Shown: piece after piece, positions 1 through 8,384 of the stretch
Position numbering within the stretch: the stretch's first letter is position 1
How the letters are laid out: every line of letters starts with the position of its first letter
From: Intestinibacter sp964449895
Lineage (GTDB): Bacteria; Bacillota; Clostridia; Peptostreptococcales; Peptostreptococcaceae
Assembly: GCA_964449895.1 (NCBI GenBank)
Contig: CAYVBY010000008.1
Coordinates: 44,259 to 108,258, forward strand
Direction: 5' to 3'
Length of the DNA stretch: 64,000 nt
The notes under the pieces: model-generated
The model's database searches: none
Told to the model about the DNA's origin: nothing
What the model saw: the letters and a program-made list of their open reading frames with translations, nothing else
Translations under genes and position numbers: made by a program

Positions 1-529
1 GTCTTTTATCCGTATTAAAGTCCCTATTTATTTCACATCCAGGATAACTATCACCAAATCCAAGAGGATTTTGACCATAACCATTATTTATTTGATTGTA
101 CATATTTTCAGCTTTACCATCTCCAAATCCTTTTTGATAAATTGCCATATTATATTCCTTCAGTGTTTTAGCATCACAATAATCTTTAACAGTGTTCCAG
201 TCATCAACTACTAGACTATCATACATCTTATCTAGCGCATAAAATGAATAAGTTCCTGCCACCTTCAAAGTTTTTCGCTTCAACACATTTTTATCTGCCA
301 TCTTCTTAAAATGTCTATATATAGCATTCTTTTTCAAATTCAATATAGGAAAATTTTCCGATACTCTTTTGTAGTTCACCCAGTAATAAACCTCTCCATC
401 AAATTCTCTAGTTACCATATTGCCTGATTCTTTAAATTTTACGAACCATCTTAGAAGAACTATGTCTACAATATCTAGACCGAGCTCACAGGCTGCTTGT
501 TGAGAAAATCCATAAATTATGTTTTGCAC
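1..529 (-). CDS. Phage-type replication/winged-helix protein, partial (C-terminus outside window)
   Basis: The frame is open from a GTG at 529 to the window edge, giving 176 residues with no stop. The GTG is preceded by a good ribosome binding site (AAGGGGTG, about 7 nt upstream). The visible part starts QNIIYGFSQ and continues with a compact helical, basic region (WVNYKRVSENFPIL, then KKNAIYRHFKKMADKNVLKRK near residues 60-95, then GTYSFYAL). This layout resembles the N-terminal winged-helix domain of phage and plasmid replication proteins from Firmicutes. The stretch after residue 110 is Asn/Gly-rich and linker-like. This is family resemblance by eye, not a confirmed match. It probably marks a prophage, a remnant or an integrated element extending to the left. 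Confidence 0.6.
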   Translation of the reverse strand, partial: MQNIIYGFSQQAACELGLDIVDIVLLRWFVKFKESGNMVTREFDGEVYYWVNYKRVSENFPILNLKKNAIYRHFKKMADKNVLKRKTLKVAGTYSFYALDKMYDSLVVDDWNTVKDYCDAKTLKEYNMAIYQKGFGDGKAENMYNQINNGYGQNPLGFGDSYPGCEINRDFNTDKR

Positions 530-540
530 AAATAATCACC

Positions 541-632
541 CCTTCAAATATAAATTTATTTACTTAATTCATATCTAAAGGGGTAATTTCCTTCATATTA
601 ATTATTTATCTTAAATAATCAACCCTGAATTT
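541..632. other. Intergenic spacer with weak A/T inverted repeat
   Basis: The 90-bp gap between the phage-type gene and the oxidoreductase holds only a weak A/T hairpin near 597-621 (arms TTAATTATTTA and TAAATAATCAA). It has no clear U-tract, so it is at best a poor terminator for the CO dehydrogenase operon. Confidence 0.3.
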
Positions 633-1958
633 TTATACTTTCCACTCAAATTCTCCATTTTCCTTGATATTGAAGAAATCTGCATATCCTAGGTCGAATA
701 TTTTTTGTGCCATATTTTCAACTTTTATTTTCTTTTCAACAAGTTTAGTAAATGGTCCAACATAAGATATATCACCTTGAACTACAAATCCTGTAAGAAC
801 ATCATCTTTGATTACAGCTTTTTTGTAAGTTTCACCATCTGTATATGTTACAACATCATAGCTATCATCTGCTGGTGTAGTAAATCCAAGTGATACTGTA
901 GGTATTCCCATAAAATTCATAGTATTTTTAAATTCAAATCTATCAGTTAATATTTTTTCTACTCCGCACATGTTGCTAGCTGCAACTATTGCTTGTTTTG
1001 TAGCTAATGGCCAGATACCTGTTCCTGTAACATCACCTGCTGCATATACATCTTTTATGTTAGTTTCACACTTATCATTTATCTTGATACCTCTTTCAGC
1101 TTCTATTGATGATCCTTCTATTAAAGCAGTATTAGCTTTTACACCTGTAGAAACTATAAGTAGTTCACAATCTACTTTTTTGCCATTCACATTTACGCCA
1201 GATACATTGTTGTTTTCATCTAAGAAAACTTCACTTATTGTAGCTGAAGTGTAGATTTTTACACCTTTTTCCTTAAATTTATCTGCATAAGTACTTGCTG
1301 CTTTTTCGTCTAATTGTTTATCTAATAGACGATTTTCCATCATCATTATAGAAATTTCTTCTATACCTTCTATTTCTAGAAGTCCTGATAATGCATCTAT
1401 ACCAACTAATCCTCCACCGATTATAGCAACTTTTTTGCAATTTTTAGCTTTTTCTCTAATTGCTACTGCATCTTCTATATTTCTAAGAGGATAGATGTTG
1501 TTTCCTTCTCTTATGTTTTTGATAGGAGGAATAAATGCGTTTGCTCCTGATGATATTAATAATTTATCGTATTTTTGTTCTTCTTCTTTTCCATCTTTTT
1601 CGTATTTAACTGTTTTGTTTGCTGTATCTATTGATGTAACTGTAGCTTTTTTAATCCAAGTTGCATCATTTTTTTCCATAAAATCAGCATCTACGAAATT
1701 TATTCCTTCTATAGTTCTATGCTCAGATATTACATGATGTAACATGCAACGAGAATATATATTTTCATCTTTTGATATAACTACTATTTTAACATCTTTA
1801 TCCAAATCCCTTATAGTTTTAACTGCATTTACACCAGCAGCACTTGCACCTATTACTACATAAGTTTTAGGACCTACTTTAGATGCTGAAACTTTTACTT
1901 CATTAGTAGATGTATCTTTTTTATTCATTCCAAATAAACTTTTTAATTTTTCTAACAT
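633..1958 (-). CDS. FAD/NAD(P)-dependent oxidoreductase of the CO dehydrogenase operon
   Basis: The 441-residue protein has the two-dinucleotide-binding-domain fold of the pyridine nucleotide-disulfide oxidoreductase family. The FAD loop is VVIGASAAG (34-42), the NAD(P) loop is VAIIGGGLVG (177-186), and the second FAD motif is VYAAGDV (304-310). A cysteine (C71) lies where NADH oxidase-like members carry a redox-active residue, in the context YSRCMLHH. It starts 2 bp after the four-cluster ferredoxin and is the last gene of the cooS operon. It probably passes electrons between the ferredoxin and NAD(P)H, as proposed for similar clostridial loci. That direction of flow is inference; NADH oxidase or CoA-disulfide reductase activity is an alternative. 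Confidence 0.85.
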   Translation of the reverse strand: MLEKLKSLFGMNKKDTSTNEVKVSASKVGPKTYVVIGASAAGVNAVKTIRDLDKDVKIVVISKDENIYSRCMLHHVISEHRTIEGINFVDADFMEKNDATWIKKATVTSIDTANKTVKYEKDGKEEEQKYDKLLISSGANAFIPPIKNIREGNNIYPLRNIEDAVAIREKAKNCKKVAIIGGGLVGIDALSGLLEIEGIEEISIMMMENRLLDKQLDEKAASTYADKFKEKGVKIYTSATISEVFLDENNNVSGVNVNGKKVDCELLIVSTGVKANTALIEGSSIEAERGIKINDKCETNIKDVYAAGDVTGTGIWPLATKQAIVAASNMCGVEKILTDRFEFKNTMNFMGIPTVSLGFTTPADDSYDVVTYTDGETYKKAVIKDDVLTGFVVQGDISYVGPFTKLVEKKIKVENMAQKIFDLGYADFFNIKENGEFEWKV

Positions 1959-1960
1959 CT

Positions 1961-2440
1961 CTAGTCCACCTCCTCTTGTAGTTCTAATGCACCTGTTGGG
2001 CAGTTATATACGCATAAAGGAATTTCTTCACCCTTGCATAAATCACATTTTATTATATCTTGTTTAGTTCTATCATCTGGTTTTAGTATTCCATAAGGAC
2101 AACTCATAACACACATATAACATGAACCACATTTTTCTCTATCGTAAGAAACTATACCTGTTTCAGGATCTTTCGTCATAGCCCCACTCATACATGTAAG
2201 AACGCATTCTGGCTCATCACAGTGTCTACAAGTTAGGGGAACTGGATGGCCTAAGCCATCTAGTTCTATATGATTTTTACTTTCTGTATCTACATTTTGT
2301 AAATCTATAAAATATTTATCTTTATTAACATCTATAAAGCTATCGTATTTATGTTTTTCAGTACAACTTCTCGTCATACATGCTACTGCACAACTTTTGC
2401 ACCCTGTACATAAGTCTTTATGAATTATTATTCTGCGCAT
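1961..2440 (-). CDS. CooF-type polyferredoxin, four [4Fe-4S] clusters
   Basis: A 159-residue electron carrier with sixteen cysteines in four sets: C11/C14/C17/C21, C71/C74/C79/C83, C104/C107/C110/C114 and C132/C135/C143/C147. This is the DMSO-reductase-B/CooF layout. I start it at the ATG at 2440, because the ribosome binding site AAGGA lies 10 nt upstream. An in-frame GTG at 2449 would leave no spacing. It lies 24 bp after cooS and 2 bp before the oxidoreductase, so it is the likely electron acceptor of CO dehydrogenase. The symbol is left empty because cooF strictly names the hydrogenase-linked protein and no hydrogenase is present here. Confidence 0.88.
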   Translation of the reverse strand: MRRIIIHKDLCTGCKSCAVACMTRSCTEKHKYDSFIDVNKDKYFIDLQNVDTESKNHIELDGLGHPVPLTCRHCDEPECVLTCMSGAMTKDPETGIVSYDREKCGSCYMCVMSCPYGILKPDDRTKQDIIKCDLCKGEEIPLCVYNCPTGALELQEEVD

Positions 2441-2464
2441 GTTCACCACATCCTTAAAAATTAA

Positions 2465-4354
2465 TTATTTTAAACCTAAGCCTTTTCTTCTATCCATTAT
2501 TTCTTTTTCTAATACTTCAGCTGAAGCTACTGGATCTGGATTTATTATTACACTACCTCCAGTTATTCCTTTTAATCCTTCAGTTAAAACTTGAGTTACT
2601 AATGGTCCACCTGTTACGAATGGTGGTAAAGCTAAGTGAAGTGGTAATCCTAAAGCTAAACCAAATGCACCATCAGCTAATGCTTGTTCTTCTAACCATT
2701 GTGGAGCTGATAAAGCTACTGGTAATTGAGGTATATCTACACCTAAAGCTTCTGCTAATTCACTTACAACTATTTCGATTCTACCTATTGCTAGACATGG
2801 ACCGAAGTTTAGTACTGGTGGTATATTTAATTGTTTACATACAGCTTTTAAGTTTTCTCCTGCTAATTCTTCTGCTCCTGGAGACATTAATCCTACATTT
2901 TCAAGTCCACCTGTTGAACATCCAGCTGATAATACTAATATGTCTTTTTTGATTAATTCTTTAACTAATTCTACTGTATGAACATCATGTCCTCCAGCAG
3001 TCATATTAGAACATCCAACTACAGCAACTACACCTTTTATAGTTCCGTTAGCTATTAAGTCTATTAATGGTTTCCAGTTTCCACCTAAAAATTCTTTTAA
3101 GTTCTTTTCACTTACACCTGTTAAAGATTCTTCATAACCATGATCTTTAGGTATATCTATAGTTACGTTTCCTCTTCTAGCTTTGTAAGCTTCTACTGCT
3201 TCGTTCATTAATTTTTGATCTATTTCATCGAATTTACTTCTATCTAATTGAATTAATTCTGCATTTTTCTTTTTAGCAACATCATCTAAGCAAATCATTT
3301 TTACTTGTAATTTGTCAGCTATTGGTTCTAATCCTGGGATTGTACAGTTGAATTCTGAAACTACCATATCAACTGCTCCTGTAGCTAATACTGCTTCACT
3401 TGTGTAGTTATTTCCTGCATGTCCTGCGAATATTTCTTTGTAGTGTTCGCCTCTTAATTGTAAGTCTTGACCTACACATGTACATCCTACTAATCTGAAA
3501 CCTTTTGCTCCTACTGATTTAGCTATTTCTACTGCTTCTGGTAATTTTATTTTTTCTTGGAAGCTTGCAAATGTTGAATGTTGATGTCCAGTTACCATTA
3601 TGTTTATATAATCTTCATCGATTACTCTAAATCCAACTGGAGCCATTCTTATAACTGGATCTCCTAAAACTATATCATTTAATAAGTTAGTTAAAGTTAA
3701 ACCATATAAACCTGTACAAATTCCTAATGATAAGCAGTGCATTAACATATCTACTGGATCAGAACTTAAGTTAGTTGAAGATTTTACACATCCGTCAAAC
3801 ACTTCTGATTTAGCTCCACCAGGCATAATTCCAAGTTCTTTCCATTTATCAACTCTCATATGGTAAGCTAGTTTTTCAACTAATTCCATTTTTTCATATC
3901 TTGGTTTGTATAAATCTTTTAAAATTGCATCTGCTATTTTAACACATCTTTTATGAGGATCATCATCGAATATTCCTAATTCTTCACCTAATATGTTTAA
4001 AGCTTTTTGACTTTTTATAACACCTTTGTTTTCTCCAACGTGTTTTACGTTTAAAGCTGTATTTTCAACTACGTGTAGATAACATGCTGCACCTGCTGAT
4101 ACTGCTCTTAAGAAGTTTCTTGCTACTATTGTATCTGCATCTGCTCCACATATTCCTCTTGGTGATTTTGGAGTTACTCTACATGGTCCATTTGAACATA
4201 ATCTACAACATACACCTTGAAGACCAAATCCACATTTTACTTTTTGATCAATAGTTCTTTGGAATGCTGTTTCAAATTCTCCTGATTTTGATGCTACAAA
4301 ACTTTCTAATCTTTTATCTGCACTTTCACACATTTTACAAGTATTACAATTCAT
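2465..4354 (-). CDS. cooS: Anaerobic carbon monoxide dehydrogenase, catalytic subunit
   Basis: A 629-residue Ni-Fe CO dehydrogenase (CO + H2O to CO2 + 2 e- + 2 H+), cytoplasmic and normally homodimeric. The N-terminal cysteines (CNTCKMC, then GVCCRLCSNGPC and GICGAD) fit the D and B clusters. Candidate C-cluster ligands are the His in VTGHQHST and the cysteines in VGCTCVG, EFNCTIPG, VVGCSNM, SAGCSTGG and FGPCLAIG. The segment that in well-studied enzymes reads E-K-A and supplies a catalytic lysine here reads EEQALADG (Gln about residue 557); see findings. No acetyl-CoA synthase subunits follow, so this is a monofunctional type. The ATG has a strong RBS (GGGAGG). Expression is probably redox-controlled, since rex lies nearby. 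Confidence 0.95.
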   Translation of the reverse strand: MNCNTCKMCESADKRLESFVASKSGEFETAFQRTIDQKVKCGFGLQGVCCRLCSNGPCRVTPKSPRGICGADADTIVARNFLRAVSAGAACYLHVVENTALNVKHVGENKGVIKSQKALNILGEELGIFDDDPHKRCVKIADAILKDLYKPRYEKMELVEKLAYHMRVDKWKELGIMPGGAKSEVFDGCVKSSTNLSSDPVDMLMHCLSLGICTGLYGLTLTNLLNDIVLGDPVIRMAPVGFRVIDEDYINIMVTGHQHSTFASFQEKIKLPEAVEIAKSVGAKGFRLVGCTCVGQDLQLRGEHYKEIFAGHAGNNYTSEAVLATGAVDMVVSEFNCTIPGLEPIADKLQVKMICLDDVAKKKNAELIQLDRSKFDEIDQKLMNEAVEAYKARRGNVTIDIPKDHGYEESLTGVSEKNLKEFLGGNWKPLIDLIANGTIKGVVAVVGCSNMTAGGHDVHTVELVKELIKKDILVLSAGCSTGGLENVGLMSPGAEELAGENLKAVCKQLNIPPVLNFGPCLAIGRIEIVVSELAEALGVDIPQLPVALSAPQWLEEQALADGAFGLALGLPLHLALPPFVTGGPLVTQVLTEGLKGITGGSVIINPDPVASAEVLEKEIMDRRKGLGLK

Positions 4355-4434
4355 AATTAAATCCTCCCATTAATTCTTAAAAGTTTTTTATTTCATATTT
4401 TTATGTTTGTTTTTACTTAATTATTAATCTATTT

Positions 4435-4462
4435 TTTATATACCATTATTTTCCAATGTTAA
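4435..4462 (-). promoter_or_regulatory. Candidate promoter of the cooS operon
   Basis: On the minus strand TTAACA (4457-4462) and TATAAA (4435-4440) are separated by 16 bp, about 80 bp upstream of cooS. The -35 region lies in a near-palindrome, AATGTT-A-AACATT (4455-4467), which may be a regulator site. This is by motif only, in a very AT-rich stretch. Confidence 0.4.
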
Positions 4463-4481
4463 ACATTTTTTTATAAAATTT

Positions 4482-4499
4482 TTATTATTTTTTTCACAA
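4482..4499 (-). promoter_or_regulatory. Candidate Rex operator upstream of cooS
   Basis: The plus strand reads TTATTAT-TTTT-TTCACAA. One half matches the clostridial Rex half-site TTCACAA/TTAACAA perfectly; the other half is degenerate. It lies between cooS and the divergent ferredoxin gene, with rex itself 0.7 kb away. Rex would release this site at high NADH. The match is weak and unproven. Confidence 0.35.
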
Positions 4500-4556
4500 A
4501 CATTTTTATAATTATTTTTTTAAAAATGTTGAAGTATTTTGCAAAATAAATTATTA

Positions 4557-4585
4557 TTGAGGTATATATCAAATTTTGATATAAT
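4557..4585 (+). promoter_or_regulatory. Promoter of the first ferredoxin gene
   Basis: TTGAGG (4557-4562), a 17-bp spacer and a perfect TATAAT (4580-4585) lie 37 bp upstream of the ATG at 4622. It faces away from the cooS operon, forming a divergent control region of about 270 bp (4355-4621). Confidence 0.7.
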
Positions 4586-4621
4586 ATAAATGAAATTAAA
4601 TCATAAAGGGAGGATTTTAGT

Positions 4622-4792
4622 ATGGCTTACAAAATAACTGATGAATGTATAGCTTGTGGTTCTTGTGCAGACGAATGTCCAAACGATGCTATAACAGCTG
4701 GTGATGACAAATACGCTATAAACGCTGACGAATGTGTTGATTGCGGTTCTTGTGCAGATGCTTGCCCAAATGATGCTATAGTAGAAGCATAG
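4622..4792 (+). CDS. Clostridial 2[4Fe-4S] ferredoxin
   Basis: A 56-residue low-potential electron carrier of the classic clostridial type. The two motifs are CIACGSCADECP (from residue 9) and CVDCGSCADACP (from residue 38), giving two [4Fe-4S] clusters in a pseudo-twofold fold. It has a strong RBS (AAAGGGAGG), its own promoter and its own terminator. It lies divergent from cooS and next to a second ferredoxin. It is acidic and of standard family length. It likely serves CO dehydrogenase and the 2-oxoacid oxidoreductase encoded at 18754-21423; that partnership is inference. Confidence 0.95.
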   Translation: MAYKITDECIACGSCADECPNDAITAGDDKYAINADECVDCGSCADACPNDAIVEA

Positions 4793-4800
4793 TAAAACCA

Positions 4801-4843
4801 AAACTATCTAGAGCTTTTTGCTTTAGATAGTTTTTTATTTTAA
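4801..4843 (+). terminator. Rho-independent terminator after the first ferredoxin
   Basis: AACTATCTA (4802-4810) pairs with TAGATAGTT (4824-4832), followed directly by a T-rich run. It separates the two ferredoxin genes into two transcripts, at least partly. Confidence 0.8.
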
Positions 4844-4878
4844 TTTCAAATATAATAATATCAAAGGAGAAAAATAAT

Positions 4879-5049
4879 ATGGCTTATGTAATAGGTGATG
4901 CTTGTATAAGCTGTGGTGCATGTGAATCAGAATGTCCTGTAGAATGCATATCAGCTGGAGACGATAAATACGTAATAGATGAAAATACATGTATAGAATG
5001 TGGATCTTGTGCTGATGTATGTCCAGTAGAAGCTCCAGCTGTAGAGTAA
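4879..5049 (+). CDS. Second 2[4Fe-4S] ferredoxin
   Basis: A second 56-residue ferredoxin, 86 bp after the first. The motifs are CISCGACESECP and CIECGSCADVCP, with one extra cysteine after the first motif (PVEC). Its RBS is AAAGGAGA. The two proteins share length and frame but differ at many positions. They are therefore a diverged tandem pair rather than a recent copy and may differ in redox potential. No promoter is obvious in the short gap, so it may depend on read-through of the hairpin before it. Confidence 0.93.
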   Translation: MAYVIGDACISCGACESECPVECISAGDDKYVIDENTCIECGSCADVCPVEAPAVE

Positions 5050-5111
5050 GTAAATCTACTTACTAATACACACTTTAAAGTGCTATAGTTTCTAAGAAAC
5101 ATTTAAAATTT

Positions 5112-5174
5112 AAAGAAGATTAATATAAAAAAAATGCCCTTAATAAGGCATTTTATTTTATATTAATCTTCTTT
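5112..5174. terminator. Long bidirectional hairpin between ferredoxin and rex
   Basis: An inner stem AAAATGCC/GGCATTTT (5131-5138 and 5147-5154) has T-runs on both strands, a typical bidirectional terminator for the converging ferredoxin and rex. The pairing extends outward to 5112-5130 and 5156-5174, giving about 27 bp with one bulged base. The outer right arm contains the last codons and stop of rex. Confidence 0.85.
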
Positions 5175-5789
5175 CATAAGATATGATAATGTAAATAAAC
5201 TTTCTGTTAAATTAACACTTTCAACAATGATATCTGATGGTACATTTAAATCTATCGGTGCAAAATTCCAAATTCCTTTGATTCCTGAGTTTACTAATCT
5301 ATCGGCTAATTCTTGAACTCCGTTTTTAGGCACACATAAAATAGCTATATCTATATTATTTTCTCTAATAAATTCTTCTATTTTGTCTGAGTCTAATATT
5401 TCAAAATCTCTTATTTTTAATCCTATAATCTTAGGATTAGCATCAAATAAAGCTTTGATTTCAAAGCCTGCTTTCCTAAATCCAGAATAGTTTGCTATTG
5501 CTTGCCCTAAGTTCCCAGCTCCTATTAGAATTGCATTGTAAGGTCTGTCTAATCCTAGAATTTTTCCGATTTCTGTGTGAAGAGCTTCTATATTATATCC
5601 ATACCCTTGTTGACCAAATCCACCAAAATTGTTTAAGTCTTGTCTTATTTGTGATGCTGTAAATCCAATTATGCTACTTAATTCCTTTGATGATATTCTT
5701 TGTACATCTTTGTCTAGTAAATCACCCAAGTATCTATAGTATTTTGGCAATCTTCTAATAACTGCCATTGATATATTCTTACTTGCCAT
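5163..5789 (-). CDS. rex: Redox-sensing transcriptional repressor Rex
   Basis: A 208-residue repressor that senses the NADH/NAD+ ratio and controls fermentation and electron-transfer genes. The N-terminal winged helix spans about residues 1-80 (SSKELSSIIGFTASQIRQDL). The Rossmann domain follows, with GAGNLG at 90-95. The C-terminal helix that swaps between monomers ends in SYLMKED. The length is typical for the family. The RBS is AGAGGTGAG. Its position beside cooS and two ferredoxins suggests it regulates them. A candidate operator lies at 4482-4499. Confidence 0.95.
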   Translation of the reverse strand: MASKNISMAVIRRLPKYYRYLGDLLDKDVQRISSKELSSIIGFTASQIRQDLNNFGGFGQQGYGYNIEALHTEIGKILGLDRPYNAILIGAGNLGQAIANYSGFRKAGFEIKALFDANPKIIGLKIRDFEILDSDKIEEFIRENNIDIAILCVPKNGVQELADRLVNSGIKGIWNFAPIDLNVPSDIIVESVNLTESLFTLSYLMKED

Positions 5790-5897
5790 CGTCTCACCTC
5801 TTTTGTTTAATTTTTTTAGCTTTTTTTTTAATATAATTAAATAATATCATATTTAATAGCATATAATAGCATATTTTTTAAATTATTGCATATTTTC

Positions 5898-5926
5898 TTG
5901 ATTATATTATACCAAAAGTTTATAAT
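5898..5926 (+). promoter_or_regulatory. Promoter of the ABC-F gene
   Basis: TTGATT (5898-5903), a 17-bp spacer and TATAAT (5921-5926) precede the RBS AAGGAGG and the ATG at 5957. The transcript would begin about 25 bp before the gene, so there is no room for an attenuator leader. Confidence 0.65.
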
Positions 5927-5956
5927 TTTAGATAGTTTAAGGAGGTAGAAATTCTT

Positions 5957-7873
5957 ATGATCATTTTATCATGCAATAATTTGAACAAAAGTTTTGGCGT
6001 AGATTCTATCCTTGAAGATGTTAGTTTTACTATAAATGAAGGTGATAAAGTCGGTATCATAGGGGTTAATGGTACTGGAAAAACCACTTTATTTAAAATT
6101 ATCTCTAATGAGTACGGATATGACAGCGGTGATATTTACACTTCTAAAGATTGTGAAATTGGTTATTTAGAACAAAATACAAACTTTTATTCTGAAAAAA
6201 CTATACTAGAAGAAGTTTTAGAAGTATTTAAACCTCTTATTGAAATGGAAAAAGATTTAAGACAGCTAGAAATTAAAATAGCTGAAGAAGGAAGTAAACC
6301 TGATTCTAAAATCCTAGATAAATTAATGAACGAATACTCACATAAAATGGAGTTATTTTCATCAAATAACGGTTACGGATATAAATCAGAGGCTAAAGGG
6401 GTTCTTATAGGTCTAGGATTTAAAGATAGTGATTTTGATAAACCTGTTAATGTTTTATCTGGAGGAGAAAAAACTAGAGTCCTTTTAGGAAAACTTCTTC
6501 TTAAAAAGCCAACTTTATTGTTGCTTGACGAACCTACAAACCACTTAGATTCTGATGCAATCGAATGGCTAGAATTTTTCTTAAAACAATACAGAGGTAC
6601 TATTATGCTTATTTCACATGATAGATATTTTCTTGATCAAGTCGTAAATAGAACCTTTGAAATCTACAATAAAAAACTAAAAACTTACAACGGAAATTAC
6701 TCAGATTTCGTTGAATTATCAAAAATAGAAAAAGAACTAGAAATAAAAAAATATGAAGATCAACAAAAAGAACTTAAAAAGCAAGAAGAATCAATAGAAA
6801 GACTAAAAGCTTACGGTAGAGAAAAACATCTAAAAAGAGCTCGAAGCAAAGAAAAAGCTCTAGATAAAATAGATGTTTTAGATAAACCTGAATTATACAG
6901 AAAAAAAGCTAAAATATCATTTAATCCATCTGTAGTAAGTGGTAATGATGTAATGCAAATAAAAGATGTATCTATGGGATTTGATGATAGACTTTTATTC
7001 AAAGATGTAAATTTAGATATATACCGCGGCGAAAAAGTTGCTCTTATTGGTCCAAACGGAATAGGTAAATCTACCCTATTTAAAATAATAATGGAAGAAC
7101 TTTCTCCTTTCTCTGGAGAAATTAAACTTGGAACAAATGTAAATGTTTCTTATTTCCACCAAGAACAAAAAACTCTTGATTTAAACAATACAATAATAGA
7201 AGAAATTTGGAAAGATAACACTAATCTTACACAAACTGAAATTAGAAGCATGCTAGGTGCTTTCTTATTTGAAAATGATGATGTCTTCAAACAAATATCT
7301 TCACTTAGCGGTGGTGAAAGAGCCAGAGTTGCAATACTTAAGCTTATTTTATCTAAAGCAAACTTCCTACTTCTTGACGAACCTACAAACCACCTAGATA
7401 TAGATTCTAAAGAAGTACTAGAAGAAGCACTAAACAACTACACAGGAACAATCTTCACAATCTCACATGACAGATATTTCCTAAACACAGTAGTAGACAA
7501 AATCTTAGTTCTAAATCAAGACGGTATTACCGAATACCTTGGTAACTATGACTACTACATGGCAAAGAAAAAAGAACTAGACGAAATAAACACAGTCATA
7601 GAAGAAGAAACAGAAAAAACAAAAACTCAAATTAAGGAAGAAAAACGTAAAGAACGTGAAGAACGTGAAAGACAAAAGAAAAATCGAAATAAAATAGCAA
7701 ACACAGAAAAAGAAATCGAAGAAATCGAAATAAAAATCGGAGAACTAGACGAACTTCTTTGCCTAGAAGAAGTCTACTCCAACCCAGAAAAATCAAAAGA
7801 AGTCAGCCTAGAAAAATCAAATCTAGAAGACAGGCTTTCAGAACTTTATGAACTATGGGAAGAACTTATGTAA
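5957..7873 (+). CDS. ABC-F family ATPase (ribosome-associated or antibiotic-protection type)
   Basis: A 638-residue protein with two ABC domains and no membrane segments. Walker A motifs are GVNGTGKTT (36-44) and GPNGIGKST (365-373). Signature motifs are LSGGEKTR and LSGGERAR, and Walker B regions read LLLLDEPTNHLD. The linker of about 80 residues between the domains is rich in Lys and Glu. The C-terminus (about 540-638) is a charged coiled coil. This matches YdiF/Uup-type ABC-F proteins that act at the ribosomal E site. A resistance role cannot be told apart from a housekeeping one by sequence alone. It has its own promoter and terminator. Confidence 0.9.
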   Translation: MIILSCNNLNKSFGVDSILEDVSFTINEGDKVGIIGVNGTGKTTLFKIISNEYGYDSGDIYTSKDCEIGYLEQNTNFYSEKTILEEVLEVFKPLIEMEKDLRQLEIKIAEEGSKPDSKILDKLMNEYSHKMELFSSNNGYGYKSEAKGVLIGLGFKDSDFDKPVNVLSGGEKTRVLLGKLLLKKPTLLLLDEPTNHLDSDAIEWLEFFLKQYRGTIMLISHDRYFLDQVVNRTFEIYNKKLKTYNGNYSDFVELSKIEKELEIKKYEDQQKELKKQEESIERLKAYGREKHLKRARSKEKALDKIDVLDKPELYRKKAKISFNPSVVSGNDVMQIKDVSMGFDDRLLFKDVNLDIYRGEKVALIGPNGIGKSTLFKIIMEELSPFSGEIKLGTNVNVSYFHQEQKTLDLNNTIIEEIWKDNTNLTQTEIRSMLGAFLFENDDVFKQISSLSGGERARVAILKLILSKANFLLLDEPTNHLDIDSKEVLEEALNNYTGTIFTISHDRYFLNTVVDKILVLNQDGITEYLGNYDYYMAKKKELDEINTVIEEETEKTKTQIKEEKRKEREERERQKKNRNKIANTEKEIEEIEIKIGELDELLCLEEVYSNPEKSKEVSLEKSNLEDRLSELYELWEELM

Positions 7874-7877
7874 AACC

Positions 7878-7909
7878 AGAGCATCCTAATCCGATGCTCT
7901 TTTTTATTT
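7878..7909 (+). terminator. Terminator of the ABC-F gene
   Basis: AGAGCATC (7878-7885) pairs with GATGCTCT (7893-7900) around a 7-nt loop and is followed by TTTTTATTT. Confidence 0.9.
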
Positions 7910-8384
7910 ACACCACAAATAATCCCGACCTTCAACATTTTCTTTCTTGCCGAAGGCAAATTACTCCACAATCAAATATTTCTATAATACATATTATTTT
8001 ATACTAAATATATTTTTATTCTCTACCGAAGGTACTTATCCCCTCTAAATCACATTGATACTCTATTAAATAAAATTGTGATAAATAACCCAAAACTCCA
8101 TCATTCTATAAATATATCTTTTTATTCTCTTCTTTCTATATCTTTAATTGCACTCCTAAAATTTAATCGTTCTATAAATATCTCACTAATTTTTCTATAA
8201 TCATTTTTATATTATTTCTATAAAAATCTTAATTTTATTTTTATAAATGTATTAATATTACATCTATAAACCTCTCAATTATTTTTTCACAGACATCTTA
8301 ATATTTATTCTTCAAAATATTTTAATATGTATTCTTCAAAACACCTTAATTTATTCTTCAAACACTTTTATATTTTTTAATTTT
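7910..8384. repeat. AT-rich noncoding region with degenerate short repeats
   Basis: No gene is visible. The stretch holds many variants of TTCTATAAATAT and CTTAATTTT. Three copies of ATTCTTCAAA start at 8307, 8331 and 8353 (steps of 24 and 22 bp). Two small hairpins with C(UUCG)G loops on the minus strand lie at 7947-7959 and 8024-8034. The region ends where the transposase gene ends. It may be decayed tandem repeat or element debris. Confidence 0.5.
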
